Below, piece by piece: positions 44,397 to 52,397 of a stretch of 64,000 bases of DNA. The notes under the pieces were generated by a model, which saw only the letters and a list, made by a program, of their open reading frames with translations, did not search any database and was not told where the DNA came from. Source of the DNA: Bacteroidota bacterium (GTDB lineage Bacteria; Bacteroidota; Ignavibacteria; UBA10030; BY39); NCBI GenBank assembly GCA_030682385.1, contig JAUXOG010000043.1, positions 36,064 through 100,063 on the forward strand, read 5' to 3'. Numbering within the stretch: the first letter of the stretch is position 1; each line of letters starts with the position of its first letter. A program made the translations under genes and the position numbers.

Positions 44397-44399
44397 CTA

Positions 44400-46097
44400 A
44401 TGCGATTATCTAAAAGTTTTATACCAACTCAGAAAGAAGTTCCTTCTGATGCAACTATTCCAAGTCATCAACTAATGCTTCGCGCAGGATTGATGCGGCA
44501 ACTCGGCGCCGGAATATTTTCATTTCTACCTCTCGGCTACAAGGTGATGAAAAAAGTTATGAATTTAGTCCGCGAAGAAATTGATGCAATAGGCGGACAG
44601 GAATTTCATCTACCCGCGCTAAGCCCAATCGAAATTTGGGAAAAAACAGGCAGGGTGGAGGCATTCGGCGATATACTCTTCCACATAAAAAATCGTCCCT
44701 TGGTGTTGGCGCCCACTCACGAAGAAATTATCGGTTGGGTAGCGGCTAACCACATCGAATCGTACAAAGATTTACCACAGATTTGGTATCAGATTCAAAC
44801 TAAATTTCGAAACGAACCACGTCCGCGCTCCGGTGTTTTGCGAGGGCGACAGTTTGTGATGAAAGATTCATACAGTTTGGATGCCACTTGGGAAGGACTC
44901 GATAAGAGTTACGATTTGCACGCTGAAGCTTACAAGAAAATATTCACACGTGCAGGTTTGAAATTCTTTATTGTTGGTGCATCGAGCGGTGCGATGGGGG
45001 GAACCGGTTCGCAGGAGTTTATGGTCGAATCGCCTTCCGGTGAGGATACCTGTGCGGTTTGTGAAAGATGTGGTTATGCTGCAAACATCGAAGTTGCAGC
45101 CTCGAATGTCGAGAAAGCTGTTCGCGTTCCTGCAAATCTCCAACTAAAAGAAATTCATACACCAAATGTAAAAACCATTGATGAGCTACGGGACTATTTA
45201 AAAGTTGATGAAAGCATTTTAGCTAAATCTCTGGTTTACATACAGAATGGAATTCCACATCTGATAATGATGATGGGAAACGATCAGCTTAACGAAACAA
45301 AACTTCAAACGGTGATTGGGGCAAATGCACGGTCGGCGCACCCCGAAGAACTTGCTGAACTCACAGGTGCTGATGCCGGCTCAATTGGTCCACTTGGTTT
45401 AAAAGGGTTTAAGATTTTAATTGATAAGCGACTCGAAAATGCAAATGGACTTGTCAGCGGTATGAACAAAAACGATTACCACATAGGCAATATCGATTTA
45501 AAGCGTGATGTTCAGGTCGATGGTTATTACGATTTCCGCACAGTTGCTGCCGGCGAACCTTGCCCACAATGTAACGAACAACTTCGTGTGGTGAATGCAA
45601 TCGAACTCGGTCACATATTTAAACTTGGGACAAAATATGCCGACGCACTTGATGCAAAATTTTTAGACGAACACGGCGAGATGAAACCGATTATTATGGG
45701 TAGTTACGGAATTGGAATAGAACGGATTATCGCCTGCGGAATCGAACAAAGCCACGATGCCAACGGAATCATCTGGAATAAATCGGTGGCTCCTTACGAT
45801 GTTCATCTTATTTTGGTTAATTCGAATGTCGAGAATGTAGTTAGAACCGCAGAAAGTGTGTATGAAACTCTCATACAAAATAAATTCGAAGTTCTATACG
45901 ACGACCGTTCGAATGTAAGTCCCGGTTTCAAATTCAAAGATGCCGACTTGCTTGGCATGCCGCTTCACGTTATTATCGGTGAAAAGAATGTGGTGAAAAA
46001 TAAAATCGAAATTAAAGAACGCAAAAGCGGACAGCGGCATATCATCGAGATTGAACAGCTAATAAGTTTCATCAAAAACTTCTACGAAAATAATTAA
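44400..46097 (+). CDS. proS: ProS, prolyl-tRNA synthetase (bacterial type with editing domain)
   Basis: Class II synthetase charging tRNA-Pro. The 565 residues show N-terminal motif 1 region (LRAGLMRQLGAGIFSFLPLGYKV), motif 2 (FRNEPRPRSGVLRGRQFVMKDSYS), a CxxC pair (CAVCERCGY), the inserted YbaK-like editing domain (about 225-385), a second CxxC (CPQCNEQ), motif 3 (GSYGIGIERIIACGIEQ) and the anticodon-binding C-terminus. The start ATG has no Shine-Dalgarno sequence: an A-rich simple repeat ends 4 nt before it. A downstream start would remove conserved sequence, so the ATG is kept. The aldehyde dehydrogenase follows after 1 nt. Confidence 0.96.
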   Translation: MRLSKSFIPTQKEVPSDATIPSHQLMLRAGLMRQLGAGIFSFLPLGYKVMKKVMNLVREEIDAIGGQEFHLPALSPIEIWEKTGRVEAFGDILFHIKNRPLVLAPTHEEIIGWVAANHIESYKDLPQIWYQIQTKFRNEPRPRSGVLRGRQFVMKDSYSLDATWEGLDKSYDLHAEAYKKIFTRAGLKFFIVGASSGAMGGTGSQEFMVESPSGEDTCAVCERCGYAANIEVAASNVEKAVRVPANLQLKEIHTPNVKTIDELRDYLKVDESILAKSLVYIQNGIPHLIMMMGNDQLNETKLQTVIGANARSAHPEELAELTGADAGSIGPLGLKGFKILIDKRLENANGLVSGMNKNDYHIGNIDLKRDVQVDGYYDFRTVAAGEPCPQCNEQLRVVNAIELGHIFKLGTKYADALDAKFLDEHGEMKPIIMGSYGIGIERIIACGIEQSHDANGIIWNKSVAPYDVHLILVNSNVENVVRTAESVYETLIQNKFEVLYDDRSNVSPGFKFKDADLLGMPLHVIIGEKNVVKNKIEIKERKSGQRHIIEIEQLISFIKNFYENN

Positions 46098-46098
46098 G

Positions 46099-47523
46099 AT
46101 GGTAGTAGAATATCCATTCATAATTGGTTCAGATAGAAGAACTTCAAAAATTGTAAAGGATATTATCAATCCTTATACAAACGAACTCGTTGCTAAAGTT
46201 CATTATGCCGAAGAAGCGGACGTTGAGGAAGCTATTCAGGTTGCTCAACAAGCTTTTCGAGTTACAAAAGTATTGCCTGCATATCGTCGTGCTGAAATTT
46301 TAGAAAACGTTTCCCGGATTTTAAGTAACCGCAAAACTGACTTAGCCAATTTGATGACGGCTGAAAGCGGCAAACCTATTACATATTCGCTGGCTGAACT
46401 TGACCGTGCAATTTATACATTCAAGTATGCATCCGAAGAAGCAAAAAGAATTTCCGGTGAAACAATTCCGCTCGACCTTGCAGCTCATTCTGAAAAACGA
46501 TTTGGAATTGTACGGCGGTTTCCGATCGGACCGATACTCGCTATTACACCATTCAACTTTCCATTAAATTTAGTTGCACACAAAGTTGCTCCTGCAATTG
46601 CTGCCGGAAACCCGATAGTTTTGAAGCCGGCACCCCAAGCTCCGATACTCGCTTTAATTCTCGCTGAAATTGTGCTTGAAGCCGGCGCACCTGCCGGAAT
46701 GCTGAACGTCCTTCCCTGTTCAAATGATTTAGCTGAGAAAATGGTTCGTGACGAACGTTTTAAAATGCTGACTTTTACAGGCAGTGCCAAAGTCGGTTGG
46801 TTTTTAAAATCTATTGCAGGTAATAAAAAAGTTGTTCTTGAACTCGGCGGCAATGCTGGTGTTATTGTTGATAAATCGGCTGATGTGCAATCGATCGTTA
46901 AACGGATTGCTTTAGGTGCATTCGGGCAAGCAGGACAAAGTTGTATTAAAGTTCAGCGGATTTATGTGGATGAAAAAATTGCAGACGAGTTTATAGAAAA
47001 ATTTCTATCAGCTACAAAAGAAACACAGTTTGGAGATCCTACAAAACTTGAAACTGTTGTTGGACCTTTGATTGATAAATCGGCGGCGGATAGAGTTACA
47101 GATTGGATTACCGAAGCCGTCGCATCTGGGGCAAAAATATTAACAGGTGGAAAACGAAACGGATTGGTTATCGAACCGACAGTTATAAGCGATGCAAAAC
47201 CGGATATGAAAATTGTATGTGAAGAAATATTCGGACCGGTTGTAACGCTTCATACATTCAAATTATTTGAAGATGCCGTTTCAGAAATCAACAACTCAAA
47301 ATACGGTTTACAAGCCGGTGTTTTCTCAAACGATTTTAAAAATATTATGTTCGCTTTTGAAAATTTAGAAGTTGGAGGGATTGTGGTTAACGACTTCCCG
47401 ACATATCGCATAGACCACATGCCTTACGGCGGCGTTAAAGATTCAGGTATCGGCAGGGAAGGGCTGAAATATGCCATCGAAGAGATGACTGAACCGAAGC
47501 TATTAGTTCTGAATCTCCCTTAA
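46099..47523 (+). CDS. NAD(P)-dependent aldehyde dehydrogenase
   Basis: Oxidises an aldehyde to the acid. The 474 residues are full length for the ALDH superfamily: TPFNFPLNLVAHKVAPAIAAGN, KPAPQAPILALILAE, FTGSAKVGW, the catalytic Glu in VLELGGNAGVIV (about 253), the catalytic Cys in GQAGQSCIKVQRI (about 287), EEIFGPVVTLHTF, and GGVKDSGIGREG. It resembles succinate-semialdehyde or lactaldehyde-type enzymes, but the substrate is not decidable. It starts 1 nt after proS, an unusual partner. Confidence 0.93.
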   Translation: MVVEYPFIIGSDRRTSKIVKDIINPYTNELVAKVHYAEEADVEEAIQVAQQAFRVTKVLPAYRRAEILENVSRILSNRKTDLANLMTAESGKPITYSLAELDRAIYTFKYASEEAKRISGETIPLDLAAHSEKRFGIVRRFPIGPILAITPFNFPLNLVAHKVAPAIAAGNPIVLKPAPQAPILALILAEIVLEAGAPAGMLNVLPCSNDLAEKMVRDERFKMLTFTGSAKVGWFLKSIAGNKKVVLELGGNAGVIVDKSADVQSIVKRIALGAFGQAGQSCIKVQRIYVDEKIADEFIEKFLSATKETQFGDPTKLETVVGPLIDKSAADRVTDWITEAVASGAKILTGGKRNGLVIEPTVISDAKPDMKIVCEEIFGPVVTLHTFKLFEDAVSEINNSKYGLQAGVFSNDFKNIMFAFENLEVGGIVVNDFPTYRIDHMPYGGVKDSGIGREGLKYAIEEMTEPKLLVLNLP

Positions 47524-47626
47524 AAACAAAATCCAAATAATTGTAATTACTTATTGCTTTTAATTTGCAATTTGATAATTTTGAACCATCAATTTCTATT
47601 CTTTTTAAATCTTATATCGAAAATAA

Positions 47627-50600
47627 ATGAGTCATTTCATACATCTTCATAATCATTCACATTATAGCTTGCTGGACGGCGCAGCAACAATCGATTCGCT
47701 TATCAAGGCGACAGTCGAAAATAAAATGCCGGCGGTTGCGTTAACCGATCACGGCGTGATGTTCGGGATTGCCGAGTTTTTTCTTAAAGCACGAAAGGCT
47801 GGAATCAAGCCGATACTCGGTTGCGAGTTTTATATCGTTCCGAAGGGGACTCGCTTCGAAAAGGAAATTGATAAAAAAAAGAAAGACCAGGGTAAGGGGC
47901 GCGGTATATATCAGCATCTTGTTCTTCTTGCAAAAAATATTGCTGGTTACCGCAACCTGATGAAACTTACCTCCTATGGACACCTGGAAGGATTCTATTA
48001 CAAACCACGCATCGACCTTGAACTTTTAAGAAAATATTCGCACGGGTTAGTTGCTCTTTCGGCTTGTCCGGCTGGCGTTGTGGCTGATGATATTCTTGAG
48101 GGAAAATATGATGAGGCAAAAAAATCAGCCTTAATCTACAAAGAAATTTTTCGGGATGATTTTTATCTGGAAATTCAGGATCATGGATTAGAAAAAGAAA
48201 AACCGATTCTTCAAAAAATGCCTCAATTGGCAAAAGAGCTGAATATAAAATTAGTCGCAACGAACGATATCCACTACATCAAACCTGAACACGCGATTGC
48301 ACACAATGTTCTTCTGCTGATACCCGAAGCATCATCGACAAGCAGCAGCGATTACACAAAATTAAAATACAATACCGACCAGCTTTATTTTAAGTCGGCG
48401 AAAGAAATGTGCGAGCTTTTCCAAGATTATCCTGAAGCAATCAATTCTACTTTGGAAATAAACGAAAAGATAGAAAACTTCGATATTCGTGCCGCCGAAC
48501 CTTATTTACCAAAATTTCCGATTCCTAAAGAAGCCGGTCTAAATAATTATGATGAATATCTTGAAAAGATAGTTCAGCAAAAAATTAACGAGCGATATCC
48601 TGTTGTAACTCCCGAAATTGAAGCACGCATAAAGCACGAGTTGTCTGTTATCAAAAAGATGAAGTATTCGAATTACTTTTTGGTTGTACAGGATTTTATT
48701 AATGCAGCAAAGGAGATGGGCATATCGGTCGGTCCGGGAAGGGGCAGCGCTGCGGGAAGTGTAGTGTCGTATGTTTTAGGCATTATCGATGTCGATCCGT
48801 TCAAATACGATTTGCTCTTCGAGCGGTTTTTAAATCCCGACCGCGTTAGCCTGCCCGATATCGATATCGATTTTAATGATGATAAACGCGATTTGGTTAT
48901 TCAATACGTTCGTGATAAATACGGCGAAAACTCGGTAGCTCAAATTATCACCTTCGGAACTCTCTCATCGCGCGCTGTTCTCAAAGATGTCGGCAGAGTA
49001 TTAGGAGTTGAATTAAGTGTTATTGATTCTATTACTAAATTAATTCCTTCCGAACAGGGAAAAGTTTATGAGTTAGACAAGGCGTTGAACACTATTCCTG
49101 AACTGAAGTCGGTGAGGGATAGTAAAGACCCAAAAATAAAAGAGCTAATCGAAATATCACGCGTTTTAGAAGGAATGAACCGCAACGCTTCGATGCACGC
49201 ATCGGGAGTTGTGATTGCACCCGGCGATATTACCGACTACGTTCCGCTTTATGCTACACCGCAAACCAAACCGATGACTCAATTTTATATGAACGATTTG
49301 GAAACTGTCGGTTTGTTAAAGATGGATTTCTTAGGTCTGCGAACACTGAAGGTTATTGAGAACGCATTAAAGTTGATCAAACAGAATCACGGTGTTGATA
49401 TCAACATCAACAAAATTCCTGAAGACGATCAAAAAATTTTTGAGATATTTCAGAAGGGGCACACAACGGGTATATTTCAATTTGAGTCTTCGGGGATGCG
49501 AGAATCGCTCATTAAACTGAAACCCACATCGATAAACGAGCTTGTTGCGATGAATGCTCTCTACCGTCCGGGTCCGATGGAGATGATTGACGAATTCATC
49601 AGTTGTAAAAAAGGAACTAAAAAAATTCAATACCTGCATCCTAAATTAGAACCTGTGTTAAAAGAGACTTACGGGGTTATAGTTTATCAGGAGCAAGTAA
49701 TGCGAATTACGAGCGAGATTGCCGGATTTTCCCTTGCCAAAGCGGATATTATGCGTCGCGCAATGGGGAAAAAAGATGAAGCCCTAATGGCGAAACAGAA
49801 AGATGAGTTTGTAAGTGGAGCCGTATCGCTGGGAATTCAAAAAAAATTAGCTGATGAAATTTTCGAAATGATACAGAAGTTTGCAAAGTACGGCTTCAAC
49901 AAATCGCACAGCGTTGTTTACGCTGTGTTGGCTCATCAGACGGCGTATCTCAAAGTTTACTATCCCGCTGAATTTATGACTTCGGCAATGTCGGCTGAAA
50001 TCGGCAATACAGATTATGTCGTTGAACTGATTGAAGAAGCCAATCGGCTCGGTCAGAAAGTTTTGCCCCCCGATGTGAACGAGAGTGAGGTAGATTTTTC
50101 AATTACGAAAAAAGGAATCAGGTTCGGTTTAAGTGCCATAAAGAATGTCGGAGTTGCAGCGGTAGAAAATATTATTAAAGCCCGGAAGGATAAGAAATTT
50201 TTTAACTTGTTCGAGTTGTGCTCGCGTGTTGATTTGAAATCGCTCAACAAGAAAACTCTCGAAGGATTGACTCTGGGAGGTGCGTTAGATTCGCTTGGCA
50301 GTCATCGAGCCGAAATATTTTCAAGCATCGAACGTGCTATTCAGTTCGGACAGAAAAAAAACGCTGAGGATTCGCTCGGTCAATCGAATTTGTTTGGTGG
50401 GGGAAAAGTTAAAGAAGAAACTTCAGAATATCCACCATTGGTAGCGACTGAACCTTGGAGTCAGCACGACTTGCTGGCGAACGAGAAAAAGGTTTTAGGA
50501 TTTTATATATCGGGACATCCGCTGCGAAAATATGAGTTGGATATCAAAGCGTTTTCAACCGTGAAGTTCAATTCGCAAGAGGGAATTAAAAACGGATCAA

Positions 50601-51097
50601 CTGTAAAGGCTTGCGGTATCGTTTCGGAAATTAAAAAGAAAATCGACCGAAATGGAAAAACGATGGCTTTTGTCGCTATAGAAGATTTTTCCGGAAAAGG
50701 TGAAGTTGTAGTGTTTGCAAGAACTTATGAGAAATATTCCAACATTCTTACTCAAGATGCAATGCTCATGATTATCGGGAAATCGGATACCGCGGGGGAT
50801 AAATTAAAAATCATTGTCGACGAGTTTATTCCGATTGAACAAGTTCGCGATCGTTTTGCAAAAAAGGTAGTTATCAAAGTTGACGGCAGTGCAGCGGATG
50901 TTGATACAATCGGTAAATTAAAAAAAATATTAGAAAATAATAAAGGCAGATGCCTGCCGGTTGTTGAGGTAATTGGCATTGAAGAAAATAAGACACAACT
51001 ATTTCAGTTAGATGGAAAATATCGGGTGAATCCATCCGACCAATTAATTGAGAAACTTAAAAAATTACTTGGTAACGAAAGTGTAAGTTTACAATAG
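47627..51097 (+). CDS. dnaE: DnaE, DNA polymerase III alpha subunit
   Basis: Main replicative polymerase (family C). The 1156 residues run: N-terminal PHP domain (HLHNHSHYSLLDGAATID, LTDHGVMFG, NDIHYI), palm with GPGRGSAAGSVVSYVLGI and the catalytic Asp pair in LPDIDIDFNDDKRDLVI (about 415), fingers, helix-hairpin-helix region (VLPPDVNESEVDFSI, RFGLSAIKNVG), then an OB domain (VKACGIVSEIKKKIDRNGK) and the C-terminal region. All PHP histidines look present. The ATG is preceded by an AT-rich spacer with no clear SD. trxA follows closely. Confidence 0.97.
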   Translation: MSHFIHLHNHSHYSLLDGAATIDSLIKATVENKMPAVALTDHGVMFGIAEFFLKARKAGIKPILGCEFYIVPKGTRFEKEIDKKKKDQGKGRGIYQHLVLLAKNIAGYRNLMKLTSYGHLEGFYYKPRIDLELLRKYSHGLVALSACPAGVVADDILEGKYDEAKKSALIYKEIFRDDFYLEIQDHGLEKEKPILQKMPQLAKELNIKLVATNDIHYIKPEHAIAHNVLLLIPEASSTSSSDYTKLKYNTDQLYFKSAKEMCELFQDYPEAINSTLEINEKIENFDIRAAEPYLPKFPIPKEAGLNNYDEYLEKIVQQKINERYPVVTPEIEARIKHELSVIKKMKYSNYFLVVQDFINAAKEMGISVGPGRGSAAGSVVSYVLGIIDVDPFKYDLLFERFLNPDRVSLPDIDIDFNDDKRDLVIQYVRDKYGENSVAQIITFGTLSSRAVLKDVGRVLGVELSVIDSITKLIPSEQGKVYELDKALNTIPELKSVRDSKDPKIKELIEISRVLEGMNRNASMHASGVVIAPGDITDYVPLYATPQTKPMTQFYMNDLETVGLLKMDFLGLRTLKVIENALKLIKQNHGVDININKIPEDDQKIFEIFQKGHTTGIFQFESSGMRESLIKLKPTSINELVAMNALYRPGPMEMIDEFISCKKGTKKIQYLHPKLEPVLKETYGVIVYQEQVMRITSEIAGFSLAKADIMRRAMGKKDEALMAKQKDEFVSGAVSLGIQKKLADEIFEMIQKFAKYGFNKSHSVVYAVLAHQTAYLKVYYPAEFMTSAMSAEIGNTDYVVELIEEANRLGQKVLPPDVNESEVDFSITKKGIRFGLSAIKNVGVAAVENIIKARKDKKFFNLFELCSRVDLKSLNKKTLEGLTLGGALDSLGSHRAEIFSSIERAIQFGQKKNAEDSLGQSNLFGGGKVKEETSEYPPLVATEPWSQHDLLANEKKVLGFYISGHPLRKYELDIKAFSTVKFNSQEGIKNGSTVKACGIVSEIKKKIDRNGKTMAFVAIEDFSGKGEVVVFARTYEKYSNILTQDAMLMIIGKSDTAGDKLKIIVDEFIPIEQVRDRFAKKVVIKVDGSAADVDTIGKLKKILENNKGRCLPVVEVIGIEENKTQLFQLDGKYRVNPSDQLIEKLKKLLGNESVSLQ

Positions 51098-51126
51098 ATT
51101 AACAAAAAAATAACAAAGGAAAATAT

Positions 51127-51450
51127 ATGAAACCAATTGAAGTAACAGATTCAAATTTTCAAACCGAAGTTTTAAATTCAGATAAACCTGTATTGATAGA
51201 TTTTTGGGCAGCTTGGTGCGGTCCGTGCAAAATGATTGCACCGACCATTGAAGAGATTGCAAAAGAATACGACGGCAAACTGAAAGTTTGCAAGCTCGAT
51301 GTTGATTCAAACCCAAAAACAGCAATGCAATACGGAATACGTAGTATTCCCACGTTATTGATTATAAAAGGAGGACAGGTTGCCGAGCAAATGGTGGGCG
51401 CAGTTCAGAAAGGAAAATTAGTCGAAAAGATTACGCAGCATTTAGGATAA
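51127..51450 (+). CDS. trxA: TrxA, thioredoxin
   Basis: Cytoplasmic disulfide reductase of 107 residues with active site WAAWCGPCKMIAP (Cys pair at about 33/36), the cis-proline loop GIRSIPTLLIIKGG and C-terminal VGAVQKGKLVEKI. Typical length. A good ribosome site (AACAAAGGAAA) precedes the ATG. It follows dnaE and ends at a strong terminator. Confidence 0.97.
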   Translation: MKPIEVTDSNFQTEVLNSDKPVLIDFWAAWCGPCKMIAPTIEEIAKEYDGKLKVCKLDVDSNPKTAMQYGIRSIPTLLIIKGGQVAEQMVGAVQKGKLVEKITQHLG

Positions 51451-51460
51451 ATCAGAGTAG

Positions 51461-51490
51461 AGACGACTCGTTGAGTCGTCTTATTTTATT
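51461..51490 (+). terminator. Rho-independent terminator after trxA
   Basis: AGACGACTC (51461-51469), loop GTT, GAGTCGTCT (51473-51481), then TATTTTATTT. Nine perfect pairs. Confidence 0.9.
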
Positions 51491-51523
51491 TACAGACATG
51501 TATGATTATGGAGTTTGATTGAG

Positions 51524-51652
51524 ATGAAAGATTTAACCGTAAAAATGACAAAAGGCGGAAGAATTACAATACCCGCACAATTGAGGAAGAAGTTCGGAAT
51601 TAAAAGTGGGAATCGGATAAGCATATGTTTGGGGGAAATAATATTTAAGTAA
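51524..51652 (+). pseudogene. Truncated SpoVT/AbrB-type antitoxin remnant
   Basis: Too short for the ORF track: 42 codons reading MKDLTVKMTKGGRITIPAQLRKKFGIKSGNRI then an unrelated ending ISICLGEIIFK. This is the AbrB beta-hairpin start cut before its second half. It lies just upstream of an intact vapB of the same fold, so it is probably the remains of an older antitoxin gene. Confidence 0.65.
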
Positions 51653-51664
51653 GATAAACAATAT

Positions 51665-51693
51665 TTGACTTACATTGATAAATGTGTTATATT
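51665..51693 (+). promoter_or_regulatory. Promoter-like site of vapBC with small inverted repeat
   Basis: TTGACT (51665-51670), 17-nt spacer, TATATT (51688-51693). The spacer holds ACATT-GATA-AATGT, which could be the operator for VapB autoregulation. Confidence 0.6.
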
Positions 51694-51722
51694 TCCACCA
51701 GAAATAAGATAAGGATAATAAT

Positions 51723-51995
51723 ATGGAAACAACAGCAACAACAAAAGGACAAATAGTGATACCCTCCAAGCTACGCGCCAAGTTAGGTATAAATGAGGGT
51801 ACGCGAATAAAGATAGAGTATGACGAAGAAAATAAACAAATTGTATTGAAACCAATAACTAAAGAATCTATAAAAAAATTTCGTGGTATTCTAAAACTAA
51901 AACCAGGGCAAAAACCCGCGACCGAGCAATTGTATGCTGATAGGGAAGCTGATAAAAAGAGAGAGGAGCAAAAACTTGGTAAATACGGTTCTTGA
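51723..51995 (+). CDS. vapB: VapB-type antitoxin (SpoVT/AbrB fold)
   Basis: The 90 residues start with an AbrB swapped-hairpin DNA-binding domain (ATTKGQIVIPSKLRAKLGINEGTRIKIEYDE) and end with a charged tail (KKFRGILKLKPGQKPATEQLYADREADKKREEQ) that should wrap the toxin. Such antitoxins neutralise PIN toxins and repress their own operon. The toxin's TTG start lies 20 nt inside its 3' end, so translation is coupled. An AAGGATAAT ribosome site precedes the ATG. Confidence 0.85.
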   Translation: METTATTKGQIVIPSKLRAKLGINEGTRIKIEYDEENKQIVLKPITKESIKKFRGILKLKPGQKPATEQLYADREADKKREEQKLGKYGS

Positions 51996-52386
51996 TAGTT
52001 CTGCAGTTTTGGCACTTTTATTCGACGAACCTACTGCTGGGATTGTTGAAGATATTATTGCTAAAGCGGCAGACGAAAAAAAAGATGTCTTGATTAACGT
52101 TGTTAATTGGGCAGAGGTGTTGTATAAAGTAAACCAGATTCAAGGAAAGGCAGGAATTGCAGCGGCAAAACAATTGGAAAGTGAAAGCTCATTAAAAGTA
52201 GTTGATGTTAATTGTGATTTAGCCGAAGATGCGGCTTTACTGAAAGTTGAATATGGTATTCCGTTAGCCGATAGTTTTTGTGCTGCTCTTGCACTAAAAC
52301 ATAAAGCTGTTCTCGTAACTGGAGACATGGATTTTAAACCATTAGAACGAGTACTTAAGAAAATTATTTGGTTAAAAAAAGGATAG
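51976..52386 (+). CDS. vapC: VapC-type PIN-domain toxin
   Basis: PIN-domain ribonuclease of 136 residues. The track start (51934) would put 14 extra residues before the conserved N-terminus. The TTG at 51976 begins directly before VNTVLDSSAVLALLFDEP and has the site GAGGAG about 7 nt upstream, so it is preferred. The acidic active site is complete: Asp in LDSSAV, Glu in NWAEVLYKV, Asp in PLADSFCAALAL and Asp in VTGDMDFKPL. By family, VapC cleaves tRNA or rRNA when VapB is lost. Confidence 0.88.
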   Translation: MVNTVLDSSAVLALLFDEPTAGIVEDIIAKAADEKKDVLINVVNWAEVLYKVNQIQGKAGIAAAKQLESESSLKVVDVNCDLAEDAALLKVEYGIPLADSFCAALALKHKAVLVTGDMDFKPLERVLKKIIWLKKG

Positions 52387-52397
52387 AACTATTATTT

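Noticed and set aside
44177-44413. 78-aa plus-strand ORF
   Set aside because: Translation of hairpins, tRNA fragment and simple repeat (KSKIKNQKSKI); not a gene.
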